A stretch of 34,780 nucleotides of DNA from Oscillatoria salina IIICB1 (lineage in GTDB: Bacteria; Cyanobacteriota; Cyanobacteriia; Cyanobacteriales; SIO1D9), in assembly GCF_020144665.1 (NCBI RefSeq), contig NZ_JAAHBQ010000020.1:50640-85419 (forward strand). Direction: 5' to 3'. The position numbers were made by a program, and so were the translations under genes. The notes below the pieces were generated by a model. The model made no database searches, had not been told where the DNA came from, and worked only from the letters and a program-made list of their open reading frames with translations. Shown here piece by piece: positions 17,106 to 24,725 of the stretch. Positions within the stretch are counted from its first letter, which is position 1. Every line of letters starts with the position of its first letter.

Positions 17106-17450
17106 CGCAACTTCATAATTAGTTTTCAAGTTTACTTAAAAATTCCTTATCCTACTAAATTTTAATTTTCAATTTTTAATTATTGATTTGACTGTAACCA
17201 GAGATAGAAATTGTGCCTAACCTGTGAAATGCTTTCATCCAGGACTCTTTCCTAACTCTAGGCTAGTTCCCCAAATAACTTTTTCTTCTTCCCACCAAGA
17301 CTGTCACAATCTGGAATTTCGGCAAACGAGTAGGTAGAATAGGCTGTTAATTAGCCGATCCTTAATGTATAATTTTCATAAATTTCCTGCCTGTGACCTA
17401 GATCGCAGTAATTTTTTTGCTTTACATTTACCTTATAGAAAGGAGACCTA
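17106..17450. other. Intergenic region between divergent genes
   Basis: No gene was seen in this part. A TATAAT hexamer at 17368-17373 on the plus strand could serve the small ORF at 17451, but no good -35 is at 17 bp. The region upstream of the GHL10 start is AT-rich. No tRNA or known small RNA was recognised. Confidence 0.4.
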
Positions 17451-17519
17451 ATGACAATCGCGTTTTTGTACGTTAATTGGCTGGCTAGCTGGCAGAGACA
17501 GTTGAGTAACGCTCCTTAA
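17451..17519 (+). CDS. Possible 22-residue leader or small protein
   Basis: ATG at 17451 is preceded by AAAGGAGACCTA, one of the best Shine-Dalgarno matches in the window (AAGGAG with 5-6 nt spacing). The ORF encodes MTIAFLYVNWLASWQRQLSN plus AP and a TAA stop. The first half is hydrophobic with two Trp, so a short membrane peptide or a leader peptide for the downstream HD gene is possible. Support is only the RBS and the isolated context; no homolog is recognised. Confidence 0.35.
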   Translation: MTIAFLYVNWLASWQRQLSNAP

Positions 17520-17548
17520 TGCAGGTTAGATTAGGTTAGGCAAGTCTT

Positions 17549-17575
17549 TTGAAAGTGGCACCGATTTAGTATAAT
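17549..17575 (+). promoter_or_regulatory. Candidate sigma-70-type promoter for the HD-phosphohydrolase unit
   Basis: TATAAT at 17570-17575 is preceded by TTGAAA at 17549-17554 (15-bp spacing, short) or TTTTGA at 17547-17552 (17 bp). It lies about 105 bp upstream of the 33-codon ORF and 210 bp upstream of the HD gene. The -10 is perfect and the -35 is weak, so this remains a candidate. Confidence 0.35.
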
Positions 17576-17680
17576 AATTAAATTTCGGACTTTTTCTGGT
17601 TCTAATTCGAGAAAAGACTATTCACCCCAAAGATATATTTTTGGAGTCGAAAGCCTTGACTAGATAAAACAAAAGCAAAG

Positions 17681-17782
17681 ATGAGTAAAAATCAACTAGC
17701 AGCAGTTTTCAATCTTGCTGAGAAAAAAAATATATTAATTGATAAAAGCCAATTAGTCAACACCGTCGTGCCGGGGAAATAG
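17681..17782 (+). CDS. Possible 33-residue ORF directly upstream of the HD gene
   Basis: ATG AGT AAA begins a 33-codon frame (MSKNQLAAVFNLAEKKNILI, then DKSQLVNTVVPGK) whose TAG stop is 2 nt before the ATG of the HD-domain gene. That spacing would suit translational coupling. The RBS is weak (AAAGCAAAG). Composition is amphipathic and soluble. It could be a real small protein, a leader, or chance; there is no recognised family. Confidence 0.35.
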   Translation: MSKNQLAAVFNLAEKKNILIDKSQLVNTVVPGK

Positions 17783-17784
17783 TT

Positions 17785-18780
17785 ATGTACAGTTCCACAC
17801 AGATAGTAATCGATAACTGCACGAAAAGCCTACAAGCGGGCTACCTCAATACCTACGATAACTTGAAGCCTGAATATGCGGATTTGATTGGGGAAGTCGC
17901 TGAGATAACTTTGGGGAAAATTGCTCAGAGTGATGCACCTTATCATGATGTTGAACATACAGTTTTGGTGGCGCTAGCGGGACAAGAAATTTTGCGGGGA
18001 AAGCAACGACGCGAGGCAAGTGTTTCCTGTGAAGATTGGTTCCACTGTATTGCGGCTTTGCTTTGTCATGATATTGGTTATGTTAGAGGAGTTTGTCGCC
18101 AAGATGAACCGAAAAAAAGATTGTATGTTACAGGTAGAGATGAAGAAAAAATTTTTCTACCTCTGAGTGCGACTGATGCGAGTTTAACTGCTTGTCACGT
18201 CGATAGAGGCAAGTTATTCGTAGAAGAAAATTTGGCAGGTCATCGACTGATTAATATTCCTAAACTGAAACATAATATTGAGTTAACTCGCTTTCCTGTA
18301 CCTACTAGCGAGGAGCATCAAGATACAGTAAATTATGCTGGTTTGGCTCGTGCGGCGGATTTAATTGGTCAATTGGCAGATCCTCGCTATTTGGACAAAA
18401 TGCCTGCTTTATTTCAAGAGTTTGTGGAAACTGGTGCTGATAAATGTTTAGGTTATAAAAATCCCAGCGATTTGCGGGCTGGATATCCAAATTTTTTCTG
18501 GAATGTGGTTTATCGTTATATTAAAGATGGGTTGGAACATTTGCAGGAGACTCGCGAAGGTAGACAAATTTTAGCTGATTTGTATGGCAATGTTCTGATC
18601 GTGGAAAGGGAACAGGTTTTACGCGATCGCGATTTACCTTTAGGTGCTTTTCATCCTCAACTAAAAAAGCTTTTACAACAAAAAAAACCTCGACAAGTTA
18701 GTAGTAATAATAGTGAAAATATCCAGTTTACTGAGTTTGAACAAGAGGCTTTGTCTCTGTTACAAAAATGTTTTGCTTAA
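17785..18780 (+). CDS. HD-domain metal-dependent phosphohydrolase
   Basis: 331 residues. The HD superfamily metal ligands are visible: His54-Asp55 and His58 in PYHDVEHT, His95-Asp96 in LLCHDIGY, and a later Asp in LARAADLIGQLAD (about 190-200). This matches the H...HD...D pattern of the family, which hydrolyses phosphoester bonds of nucleotides or cyclic nucleotides. The spacing (about 40 residues between first His and HD) and the compact single-domain form are typical of a cyanobacterial branch without GAF or response-regulator modules. GGGGA precedes the ATG. Substrate is unknown. It is the only long plus-strand gene in the first 24 kb and faces the Rpn-like genes convergently. Confidence 0.85.
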   Translation: MYSSTQIVIDNCTKSLQAGYLNTYDNLKPEYADLIGEVAEITLGKIAQSDAPYHDVEHTVLVALAGQEILRGKQRREASVSCEDWFHCIAALLCHDIGYVRGVCRQDEPKKRLYVTGRDEEKIFLPLSATDASLTACHVDRGKLFVEENLAGHRLINIPKLKHNIELTRFPVPTSEEHQDTVNYAGLARAADLIGQLADPRYLDKMPALFQEFVETGADKCLGYKNPSDLRAGYPNFFWNVVYRYIKDGLEHLQETREGRQILADLYGNVLIVEREQVLRDRDLPLGAFHPQLKKLLQQKKPRQVSSNNSENIQFTEFEQEALSLLQKCFA

Positions 18781-18930
18781 TTGGCTGAAATTCATTGACA
18801 TTTATTTTCTGGTTTGGTAAGATTTACCTGGTGGAAAAGGTGCGCGCTAAAAAAAAGGGTTAAAAAAGAATTGCTAGGATCTCGCGCTAAGTCTGGTTTG
18901 CGTCTCAGAAAAATCTAGACAAGTTTCTAA

Positions 18931-19227
18931 TTAACCTTGATATTTTCCGCATCTAGCTAACAAATCCTCACGGGATAACTGTAAAATCAAACGGGTATGC
19001 TCTTGGGGAGGTAATGCTAACAAAGCATCAACTATTTGTAAAATCGACTCGTCACGAAAACCAAAACGAACTTGTAACAAGTTTTCAATTACTAAACGTT
19101 GTCCTTGTAAGCTTCCTTGTAAGCTTCCTTGTTGAATACCTTGTTGAATACCTTGTTGAACACCTTGTTGAATTCCTTCGTTAAGGGTAGCTTCACGCCA
19201 CTGAAGGTAAGCTGGTGATAAATTCAT
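18931..19227 (-). pseudogene. Tandem duplicate of the 3' end of the Rpn-like gene (98-codon ORF)
   Basis: Bases about 18951-19228 repeat 19251-19552 almost exactly. Outside the repeat tract I see a single base change (GGGTATG versus GGGTATA, His for Tyr). The ORF starts at the internal ATG (MNLSPAYLQW) of the parent and contains the Gln/Gly tract (GIQQGVQQG..., SLQGSLQGQ) and the C-terminal domain ending LLAR. The tract is 24 bp (8 residues) shorter than in the parent. Its tail CGKYQG may be the ancestral end of the gene, whereas the upstream copy now ends FSGDRD. Only the C-terminal part exists, so it is a gene fragment; translation as a standalone accessory domain is possible because the ATG lies 3 nt after the parent's stop. 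Confidence 0.8.
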
Positions 19228-19230
19228 AAG

Positions 19231-20211
19231 TTAGTCGCGATCGCCAGAAAATCTAGCTAACAAATCCTCACGGGATAACTGTAAAATCAAACGGGTATAC
19301 TCTTGGGGAGGTAATGCTAACAAAGCATCAACTATTTGTAAAATCGACTCGTCACGAAAACCAAAACGAACTTGTAACAAGTTTTCAATTACTAAACGTT
19401 GTCCTTGTAAGCTTCCTTGTTGAATTCCTTGTTGAACACCTTGTTGAATTCCTTGTTGAACACCTTGTTGAATACCTTGTTGAACACCTTGTTGAATTCC
19501 TTCGTTAAGGGTAGCTTCACGCCACTGAAGGTAAGCTGGTGATAAATTCATAATTAACTCCCGATCTTCATCAGTTAAATTTTCCCTCATTTGTAAATTA
19601 ATACGCCAGTTAGCAATAAGTTCCAGAGTATTGACACGCAATAAATTTGCTTTCGGTAAGGCAATTAACTCACTAATTGCTTGTTGCTGAGTCGTACCTT
19701 TTCCCAGAATTCTCAGCCATAAGGTTTCTGGTACAGTTGGTAACTGGTTAATCGCGACTACTGCTGTCTTGAGTGCCTCAGCGAGGAAGTACACTCCTCG
19801 ACACCAGTTTTCTAGTTCTAGTTTAGCGCCAAAAGTCTCAATTAGGTTACTAGAAGCTGAAGTAGCTAAAATCCAAAGCCGGGGTAATTCGGTTTCGCTG
19901 AGAGTGCGATTTTCCCGTCTAGCTTGGCGCTGAAATTCGCTTTGTAGTTGCAAAAGCTTCAGCAAACAACTACGAATTTCGGTTTGGCTGGGTTGGTTGC
20001 GGAAAGGTTCGAGTAAACAAGGAAAAGATGCGAGTCTACCGAGTAAACCCAGAGTTTGAGGTTCGGCTGTTGGGGTAGCGGAGGGCGCAAAATAAAGGTC
20101 AATTTGGCGTACTTCTCCTGGTACTTCTTTGCTAATTTCTACTGTACCTAGGGAAGCGAGCAGTTCGGTTAAATATTGTTTCGCAAATTGGTCATGGGGT
20201 TGTCTGGTCAT
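19231..20211 (-). CDS. Rpn-like PD-(D/E)XK family protein with Gln/Gly repeat tail
   Basis: 326 residues. The N-terminal region (MTRQPHDQFAKQYLTELL, then EVPGEVRQIDLYFAP) resembles the Rpn/transposase_31-like PD-(D/E)XK nuclease family common in cyanobacteria, with Asp in QIDLYF as the likely metal ligand. The usual downstream ExK is not obvious, so activity is uncertain. A linker leads to MNLSPAYLQW, then a tract of alternating GIQQGVQQG units (about 232-265), and a C-terminal DUF4351-like domain (QRLVIENLLQVRFG... LLARF). It is 28 nt downstream of the PilC-like gene. Known Rpn proteins promote recombination or act in phage defence; a role here is inference. Its 3' third has been duplicated in tandem downstream. 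Confidence 0.7.
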   Translation of the reverse strand: MTRQPHDQFAKQYLTELLASLGTVEISKEVPGEVRQIDLYFAPSATPTAEPQTLGLLGRLASFPCLLEPFRNQPSQTEIRSCLLKLLQLQSEFQRQARRENRTLSETELPRLWILATSASSNLIETFGAKLELENWCRGVYFLAEALKTAVVAINQLPTVPETLWLRILGKGTTQQQAISELIALPKANLLRVNTLELIANWRINLQMRENLTDEDRELIMNLSPAYLQWREATLNEGIQQGVQQGIQQGVQQGIQQGVQQGIQQGSLQGQRLVIENLLQVRFGFRDESILQIVDALLALPPQEYTRLILQLSREDLLARFSGDRD

Positions 20212-20239
20212 CGGCTTTTAATTTTAAGAATAATTCAAA

Positions 20240-21178
20240 TTAACTGGGGAGAGAATCGAGCATAAATGTCAGGCTTTTGACTGCAATAACTGCAACTAAA
20301 GTACCAAAAGTAAGCACAGTTAAAGGACGCAAACTATTTAAAAATAATTGTAAGCGTTGCTGTAATTCATCTTCATAGTATGCGGCTAATCTTTCCATTG
20401 CTAGATCGAGATTACCTGTTTCTTCACCAGTGCGAATAATTTGGATTGCAGGGGGCGGTATTTTACCTGTCAAACTTTGAGTGAAAGATTGTCCAGAGAG
20501 GATTTTTTTAGCAGCTATAGAGAGATTTTTTCTGGCGATCGGATCGGGTATTTTAGTGCGAACTAATTCGATTGCGGTTAAAATTGGTACACCGCAGTGT
20601 AAGGGGAGGTGTAATTGTCCGAGAAAAATTAGCGATCGCGCTTCAACTATTTTACCAACGAGCGGTAATTCGATCGTGAGTTGCTGAGAATTTGCTGTTT
20701 GGAAGCGAGACGCAAGAAAACTTACTCCTAACAACACCAAACCCAGACTAATACTGCGTAACCAAAATTCTGGTTTGACTAAACCTGAAGGAGTTGCATT
20801 TAAGATCGCAGCGATCGCGGTTAGCAGACTCCACAATGCCGCGATCGCGTATAATCTAATTGAACGATAAAGCTTTTCTCTTTGGATCTGTTTTTCAGTA
20901 GCTTCGGCGATCGATTCGCAAATTTCTGCTAGAGAACTACCCCATTCAGATAATCTAATTAAACTAATAGTCCAACTATCGAGAAAACGATTATTTTTCG
21001 CTAATGCTGAAGCTAAATCTTGACCTTTTGCTACATTTATGCTAGCACTTTGTAAGTAACTTTTAAAAGCTGGAGAAGCTTTATTTCCTGCTAAAGTTAA
21101 ACTTTGCTGTACGCTTAGCCCCGACTTGAGTAAATTAGCTAATTGAGAGAAAAATTGTGCTTTTTGTTTACAGTTCAT
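20240..21178 (-). CDS. Orphan GspF/PilC-type inner-membrane assembly protein
   Basis: 312 residues, shorter than typical PilC (about 400). There are two T2SSF domains: residues about 6-105 (FFSQLANLLKSGLSVQQSL, GQDLASALAK) and about 180-300 (FLGQLHLPLHCGVPILTAIEL, SGQSFTQSL, IIRTGEETGNLDLAMERLA). Each is followed by hydrophobic helices (about 106-126, 138-158 and 284-306). The GEETGNL motif is diagnostic. This family forms the platform that couples the pilus or secretion ATPase to pilin assembly. No PilB, PilT, pilin or secretin gene is adjacent, so partners must be elsewhere. It follows the SLH-GHL10 gene by 30 nt and could be co-transcribed with it. Confidence 0.88.
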   Translation of the reverse strand: MNCKQKAQFFSQLANLLKSGLSVQQSLTLAGNKASPAFKSYLQSASINVAKGQDLASALAKNNRFLDSWTISLIRLSEWGSSLAEICESIAEATEKQIQREKLYRSIRLYAIAALWSLLTAIAAILNATPSGLVKPEFWLRSISLGLVLLGVSFLASRFQTANSQQLTIELPLVGKIVEARSLIFLGQLHLPLHCGVPILTAIELVRTKIPDPIARKNLSIAAKKILSGQSFTQSLTGKIPPPAIQIIRTGEETGNLDLAMERLAAYYEDELQQRLQLFLNSLRPLTVLTFGTLVAVIAVKSLTFMLDSLPS

Positions 21179-21208
21179 TGTTCTTTATTAGTTAACAGTC
21201 AAGGAAAA

Positions 21209-23221
21209 CTAATCAACATCAACAACCACACCTCGACTTTCATTAGCTAAACTATCTACAGTAGCAACTGCATAAGTTCCTGGTGAAACATTAATCGTTG
21301 TAGTTAACGGAGTAAGAATTTTATCCAGCTTCCAAATATCGCCTTGTAATTGATAAATTGTCCAAGCACGAATTGCCGTGTTTGTTGGCGGTTTCCAAGT
21401 AATTTTTCCGTTAGTAGGGGTTACTTCTACGGGTTGTTTGGGTGGTATATCATCAATCCAGCGCATCACCGGAACTAATGCTAAATCTTGGTAAATTTCT
21501 GTTTGGAAATAATTAACTACATTGAGACGATTTTGGCTAAATACGCGCATAGAATAGAAAATATTTCCTAAAGCTTGTTGCGGTGCAAGTTTGCGAGTAA
21601 GTTCGATTTGTTGCTTAAATTCTTCGAGAGTGTAGCCTCTACCACCTAACTCTTGAGGTCCTAATCTTTCGATTGCATTACCGGGGTAAATATGACGCTG
21701 TTTGAGGTTACGATCTAACCACCAATTAAGCAAAACTGGATAACTTTGGGCGTATTGATCGATACGCCAATATAATTGCGGTGTAAGATAATCTAGCCAA
21801 CCTTGTTCGAGCCATTTTTTCGGGTCAGCATAAACTGTATCATATTGATCTAAACCTTGAATTTGGGGCGGTTGTCCGGGACGATAAATCCCAAAAGGAC
21901 TAATCCCAAATTTCACATAAGATTTAGTTGCGTGAATGCCGTTGTAGAGACGCTGAATAATTTGATTAATGTTATCTCTGCGCCAGTCAGCTAAACTAAG
22001 AGTACCGCCGGAATTTTGATATGCAGCATAGGTTTTATTGTCAGGAAAAGTTTCTCCTTCTTTAGGATAAGGATAGAAATAATCGTCGATGTGAACGCCA
22101 TCAATATCGTAGCGACGAACTACATCAATAATCACATTATAAGTTAAATCTTGAACTACTTTTGCACCTGGGTCCATCCACAAATCAGATCCGTATTGAT
22201 AGACATATTCCGGGTGAGTAATAGCAATGTGGGGGCTAACATTTGGCGAACGTTCTCCTGATAATTTAGCACGGTAAAGATTGAACCAAGCATGAAATTC
22301 AAGATTGCGTTTGTGTGCTTCGGCGATCGCGAACTCTAAGGGGTCGTAAAATGGTTCTGGTGGTTTACCTTGGGTACCTGTCAGCCATTCACTCCAAGGT
22401 TCTAAACCAGAGGTATAAAAAGCATCCCCCGAAGGACGTATTTGTAAGACGATCGCATTAAATTTCAAAGCCGCGATCGTGTCTAAAATATTAATTAATT
22501 CTCTTTTTTGTTCGTCAACTGATAATAATCTACCACTAGGCCAATCGTAGTTCCAAGCAGTCGTTACCCAAACACCACGAAACTCGCGTCGATGACTGAC
22601 ATTAACTGTTTTTTCGCGACGAACGATGTATTCTGATGCTACAGGTGGAACTTTGCCTTGATGAAACAAAGTTTGATAGATAAAAGCCGCTACATCAGCG
22701 CGAGTTGCTGCATCTTGAGGACGTAATTTATTGAGATGAGGATAATTTACGACGATATCTGCGTCAGTGGCGATCGCTATGCGATCTTTCGCCCAAACCG
22801 GAATTGCTTCCGCATCTTGATATAATTTTGGTAACGCCGATCTCGCATCATTAAGATAATTTGTGGTAATTTTTAAACCCGCAACCAAGGAAACTAACAC
22901 TTCGGTGCGGGTAATATTAGCGTAAGGGAAAAAACGATTACCTGGATAACCAGAAAGAAAGCCTGTTTCGTAAGCTTTTTTAATTACTTCGGCTGCCCAA
23001 AATTGCGGACGCACATCGATAAATTGCACGTATTGTCGTATTGTCGGTTTAGGAAAAGCCTTAACTAAAATAGCAGCAAATTCCGAACGACTCATAGCTC
23101 GATCTGGGCGAAAAGTACCGTTAGGAAAGCCGCTAACAATACCTCTTTTGGCTAAACCTTCAATAAAGGGTTTAGCCCAATGAGTTTGAATATCGGGAAA
23201 AGTAGTTTGCGAAGTTACCAT
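21209..23221 (-). CDS. SLH-domain protein with GHL10 glycoside hydrolase-like domain
   Basis: 670 residues. Three S-layer homology modules occupy residues about 6-190 (FPDIQTHWAKPFIEGLAKRG with GFPNGTFRPDRAMSRSEFA; FIDVRPQFWA with GYPGNRFFPY; a third around AIPVWAKDRI with RPQDAATRADVAAF). The GHL10 barrel follows (about 212-530): FRGVWVTTAWNYDWPSG, NAIVLQIRPSGDAFY, EFHAWFNLYRA, and GVHIDDYFYPYP with the acidic pair. A C-terminal fibronectin-type domain (about 575-670) ends it. SLH modules bind peptidoglycan-linked polymer, so this is an envelope-bound glycan hydrolase. No signal peptide is present: SLH begins at about residue 8 and an in-frame TGA stands two codons before the ATG. Confidence 0.92.
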   Translation of the reverse strand: MVTSQTTFPDIQTHWAKPFIEGLAKRGIVSGFPNGTFRPDRAMSRSEFAAILVKAFPKPTIRQYVQFIDVRPQFWAAEVIKKAYETGFLSGYPGNRFFPYANITRTEVLVSLVAGLKITTNYLNDARSALPKLYQDAEAIPVWAKDRIAIATDADIVVNYPHLNKLRPQDAATRADVAAFIYQTLFHQGKVPPVASEYIVRREKTVNVSHRREFRGVWVTTAWNYDWPSGRLLSVDEQKRELINILDTIAALKFNAIVLQIRPSGDAFYTSGLEPWSEWLTGTQGKPPEPFYDPLEFAIAEAHKRNLEFHAWFNLYRAKLSGERSPNVSPHIAITHPEYVYQYGSDLWMDPGAKVVQDLTYNVIIDVVRRYDIDGVHIDDYFYPYPKEGETFPDNKTYAAYQNSGGTLSLADWRRDNINQIIQRLYNGIHATKSYVKFGISPFGIYRPGQPPQIQGLDQYDTVYADPKKWLEQGWLDYLTPQLYWRIDQYAQSYPVLLNWWLDRNLKQRHIYPGNAIERLGPQELGGRGYTLEEFKQQIELTRKLAPQQALGNIFYSMRVFSQNRLNVVNYFQTEIYQDLALVPVMRWIDDIPPKQPVEVTPTNGKITWKPPTNTAIRAWTIYQLQGDIWKLDKILTPLTTTINVSPGTYAVATVDSLANESRGVVVDVD

Positions 23222-23361
23222 CTTTCACTGATATATTTTCTTGAATTGTATGCCAATATTCACCCAATTTTGGATAGTATTCCTAATTTTGCCCAAATAG
23301 CCGCTTCTATTTTCTGCCTCATCCTCTTCAGCCGATAGTTAAATTCGATCGCAGTCAAATT

Positions 23362-24249
23362 TTAAGCGATCGCCCACAATACCAAAGGTAGAGTGAGGAA
23401 ACTCAATACTGTCGAAACTACCACAGTTTTTGCTACTCGGGGAGCATCGCCACCAAATTCTGTCACCAAAACTACTGTATTTACTGCCGTGGGCATGGCA
23501 CTTTGAAGGACTAACACTTGTAAATCTAAGTCAGCTAATCCTAACATTAAACCCACAGCATAGGCGATCGCGGGCGAAATTAGCAAGCGCATCGCTGCGG
23601 CAAAAGCTTCATATATCCCTACTTTAAAGCTAGTTTGTGCTAGTTGTAATCCCAAAATTAGCAATCCGAGGGGAATCGAAGCCCTACCTAACATTTCCAC
23701 CGCGCGATCGATATTTTCTGGTAACGCAATTGGCAATAAACGCAGTAATAAACCTACAAGGATCGCCCAAAATAAAGGGATTTTCAAAGTTAAGCGTAAC
23801 CGAGAAATAATTCCACCACCTGCCAATAATGCTGGACCTGAGGCAAATGTAAAAACTGAAGCTATAATTAAGTAAATTATCGCTCTTTCTAGTCCCGGCG
23901 TGCCGAAAGCAAAGTCATTCACAGGTAAACCAAGATTACCTGTATTCGGAAATAATGTCGTCGCAATTAAACTTTTTTGTACTATTGGCGGTAAGCGCAA
24001 AATCTTGCTTAGTCCCCACGTCAATAGAAACAACACTAAAGTAGTAATTGTATAGCCAATGACTAAATTAGTCGTGCTTTCGCTTGATAAATTTGTTCGG
24101 TAGAGACTGCCTGCAATTAAAGCTGGTGACAGAATATAAATTACCAGTTGCGAAAGACTTTGTTTTTCTAAGGAGAGGGTTTTACCTGCGATTAAACCAA
24201 TGATGATGATTAATCCAACTGGAATAAGGGCTTCAAAAACAACTGTCAT
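23362..24249 (-). CDS. AEC-family (auxin efflux carrier-like) transporter
   Basis: 295 residues with about ten hydrophobic helices in two halves separated by a loop near the middle, the architecture of AEC/BART-fold permeases. Family signs are the helix-breaking TLFPNTGNLGLPV segment (Asn-x-Gly-x-x-Gly-x-Pro, about 99-111) and the related ending LVLQSAMPTAVNTVVLVTEFG, where AxPtAvN is the second-half counterpart. Members export or take up organic acids such as malate, or auxin-like compounds; the substrate here is unknown. It sits alone on the minus strand, with its stop overlapping a GCGATCGC site. Confidence 0.9.
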   Translation of the reverse strand: MTVVFEALIPVGLIIIIGLIAGKTLSLEKQSLSQLVIYILSPALIAGSLYRTNLSSESTTNLVIGYTITTLVLFLLTWGLSKILRLPPIVQKSLIATTLFPNTGNLGLPVNDFAFGTPGLERAIIYLIIASVFTFASGPALLAGGGIISRLRLTLKIPLFWAILVGLLLRLLPIALPENIDRAVEMLGRASIPLGLLILGLQLAQTSFKVGIYEAFAAAMRLLISPAIAYAVGLMLGLADLDLQVLVLQSAMPTAVNTVVLVTEFGGDAPRVAKTVVVSTVLSFLTLPLVLWAIA

Positions 24250-24478
24250 TAGTTCTATTTTTGACGAGTATGGATATTAAACCTTTACTTCTCTTAACAA
24301 TTTTTGCGATTTTCCTCACTAACGCATAAGTATTTTATTTTGTCAATGGAAATTATCGCTTAATTTTGGTAAAATATCAGCGATCGCCCTTTTGGGTCGC
24401 CAATCGCTATCAGTTGTTAGCAAACCTTAAAAAATAAGCTCCTAAATTGCAATTTATCGATATATTTAAGTCTATTGG

Positions 24479-24688
24479 ATGATGTCATCACCAGGAACTC
24501 AACCCAAAGTTGAATTAGAAAAAGTAGTTGAGCGCATTTTCTTGTTTCGTCAAATCACTCATCTGGATCGTCAATTATTGAAAACGGCGCTATTATCAAA
24601 AAATTCATTTACCCCGAAAGATCGAATGTTGATTAAAAAAGTTGTTGATGGGGTAAGAGAAGGAAAAATTCTTGTTGCAGATTCATAG
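24479..24688 (+). CDS. Small conserved-type hypothetical protein
   Basis: 69 residues (or 68 from the second ATG). It is charged and predicted helical: VELEKVVERIFLFRQITHLD, then RQLLKTALLSKNSFTPKDRM and LIKKVVDGVREGKI. No signal peptide or membrane segment. The pattern of hydrophobic residues every three to four positions looks like a real folded protein and codon use is normal, but the RBS is poor. The family is not recognised. It faces the gamma-glutamyltranspeptidase gene convergently with a 37-nt gap. Confidence 0.65.
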   Translation: MMSSPGTQPKVELEKVVERIFLFRQITHLDRQLLKTALLSKNSFTPKDRMLIKKVVDGVREGKILVADS

Positions 24689-24725
24689 AGAAAATCAATA
24701 AATGCACTCACTAACAAATTAATCT

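Noticed and set aside
17106-17784. tRNA or known small RNA in the gap
   Set aside because: No T-loop GTTCGA-type box, acceptor stem, or recognisable conserved small-RNA sequence was found by eye.
19314-19508. Plus-strand ORF with repeated LVEHLVEFLVE
   Set aside because: It is the reverse reading of the QQG repeat tract of the Rpn-like gene.
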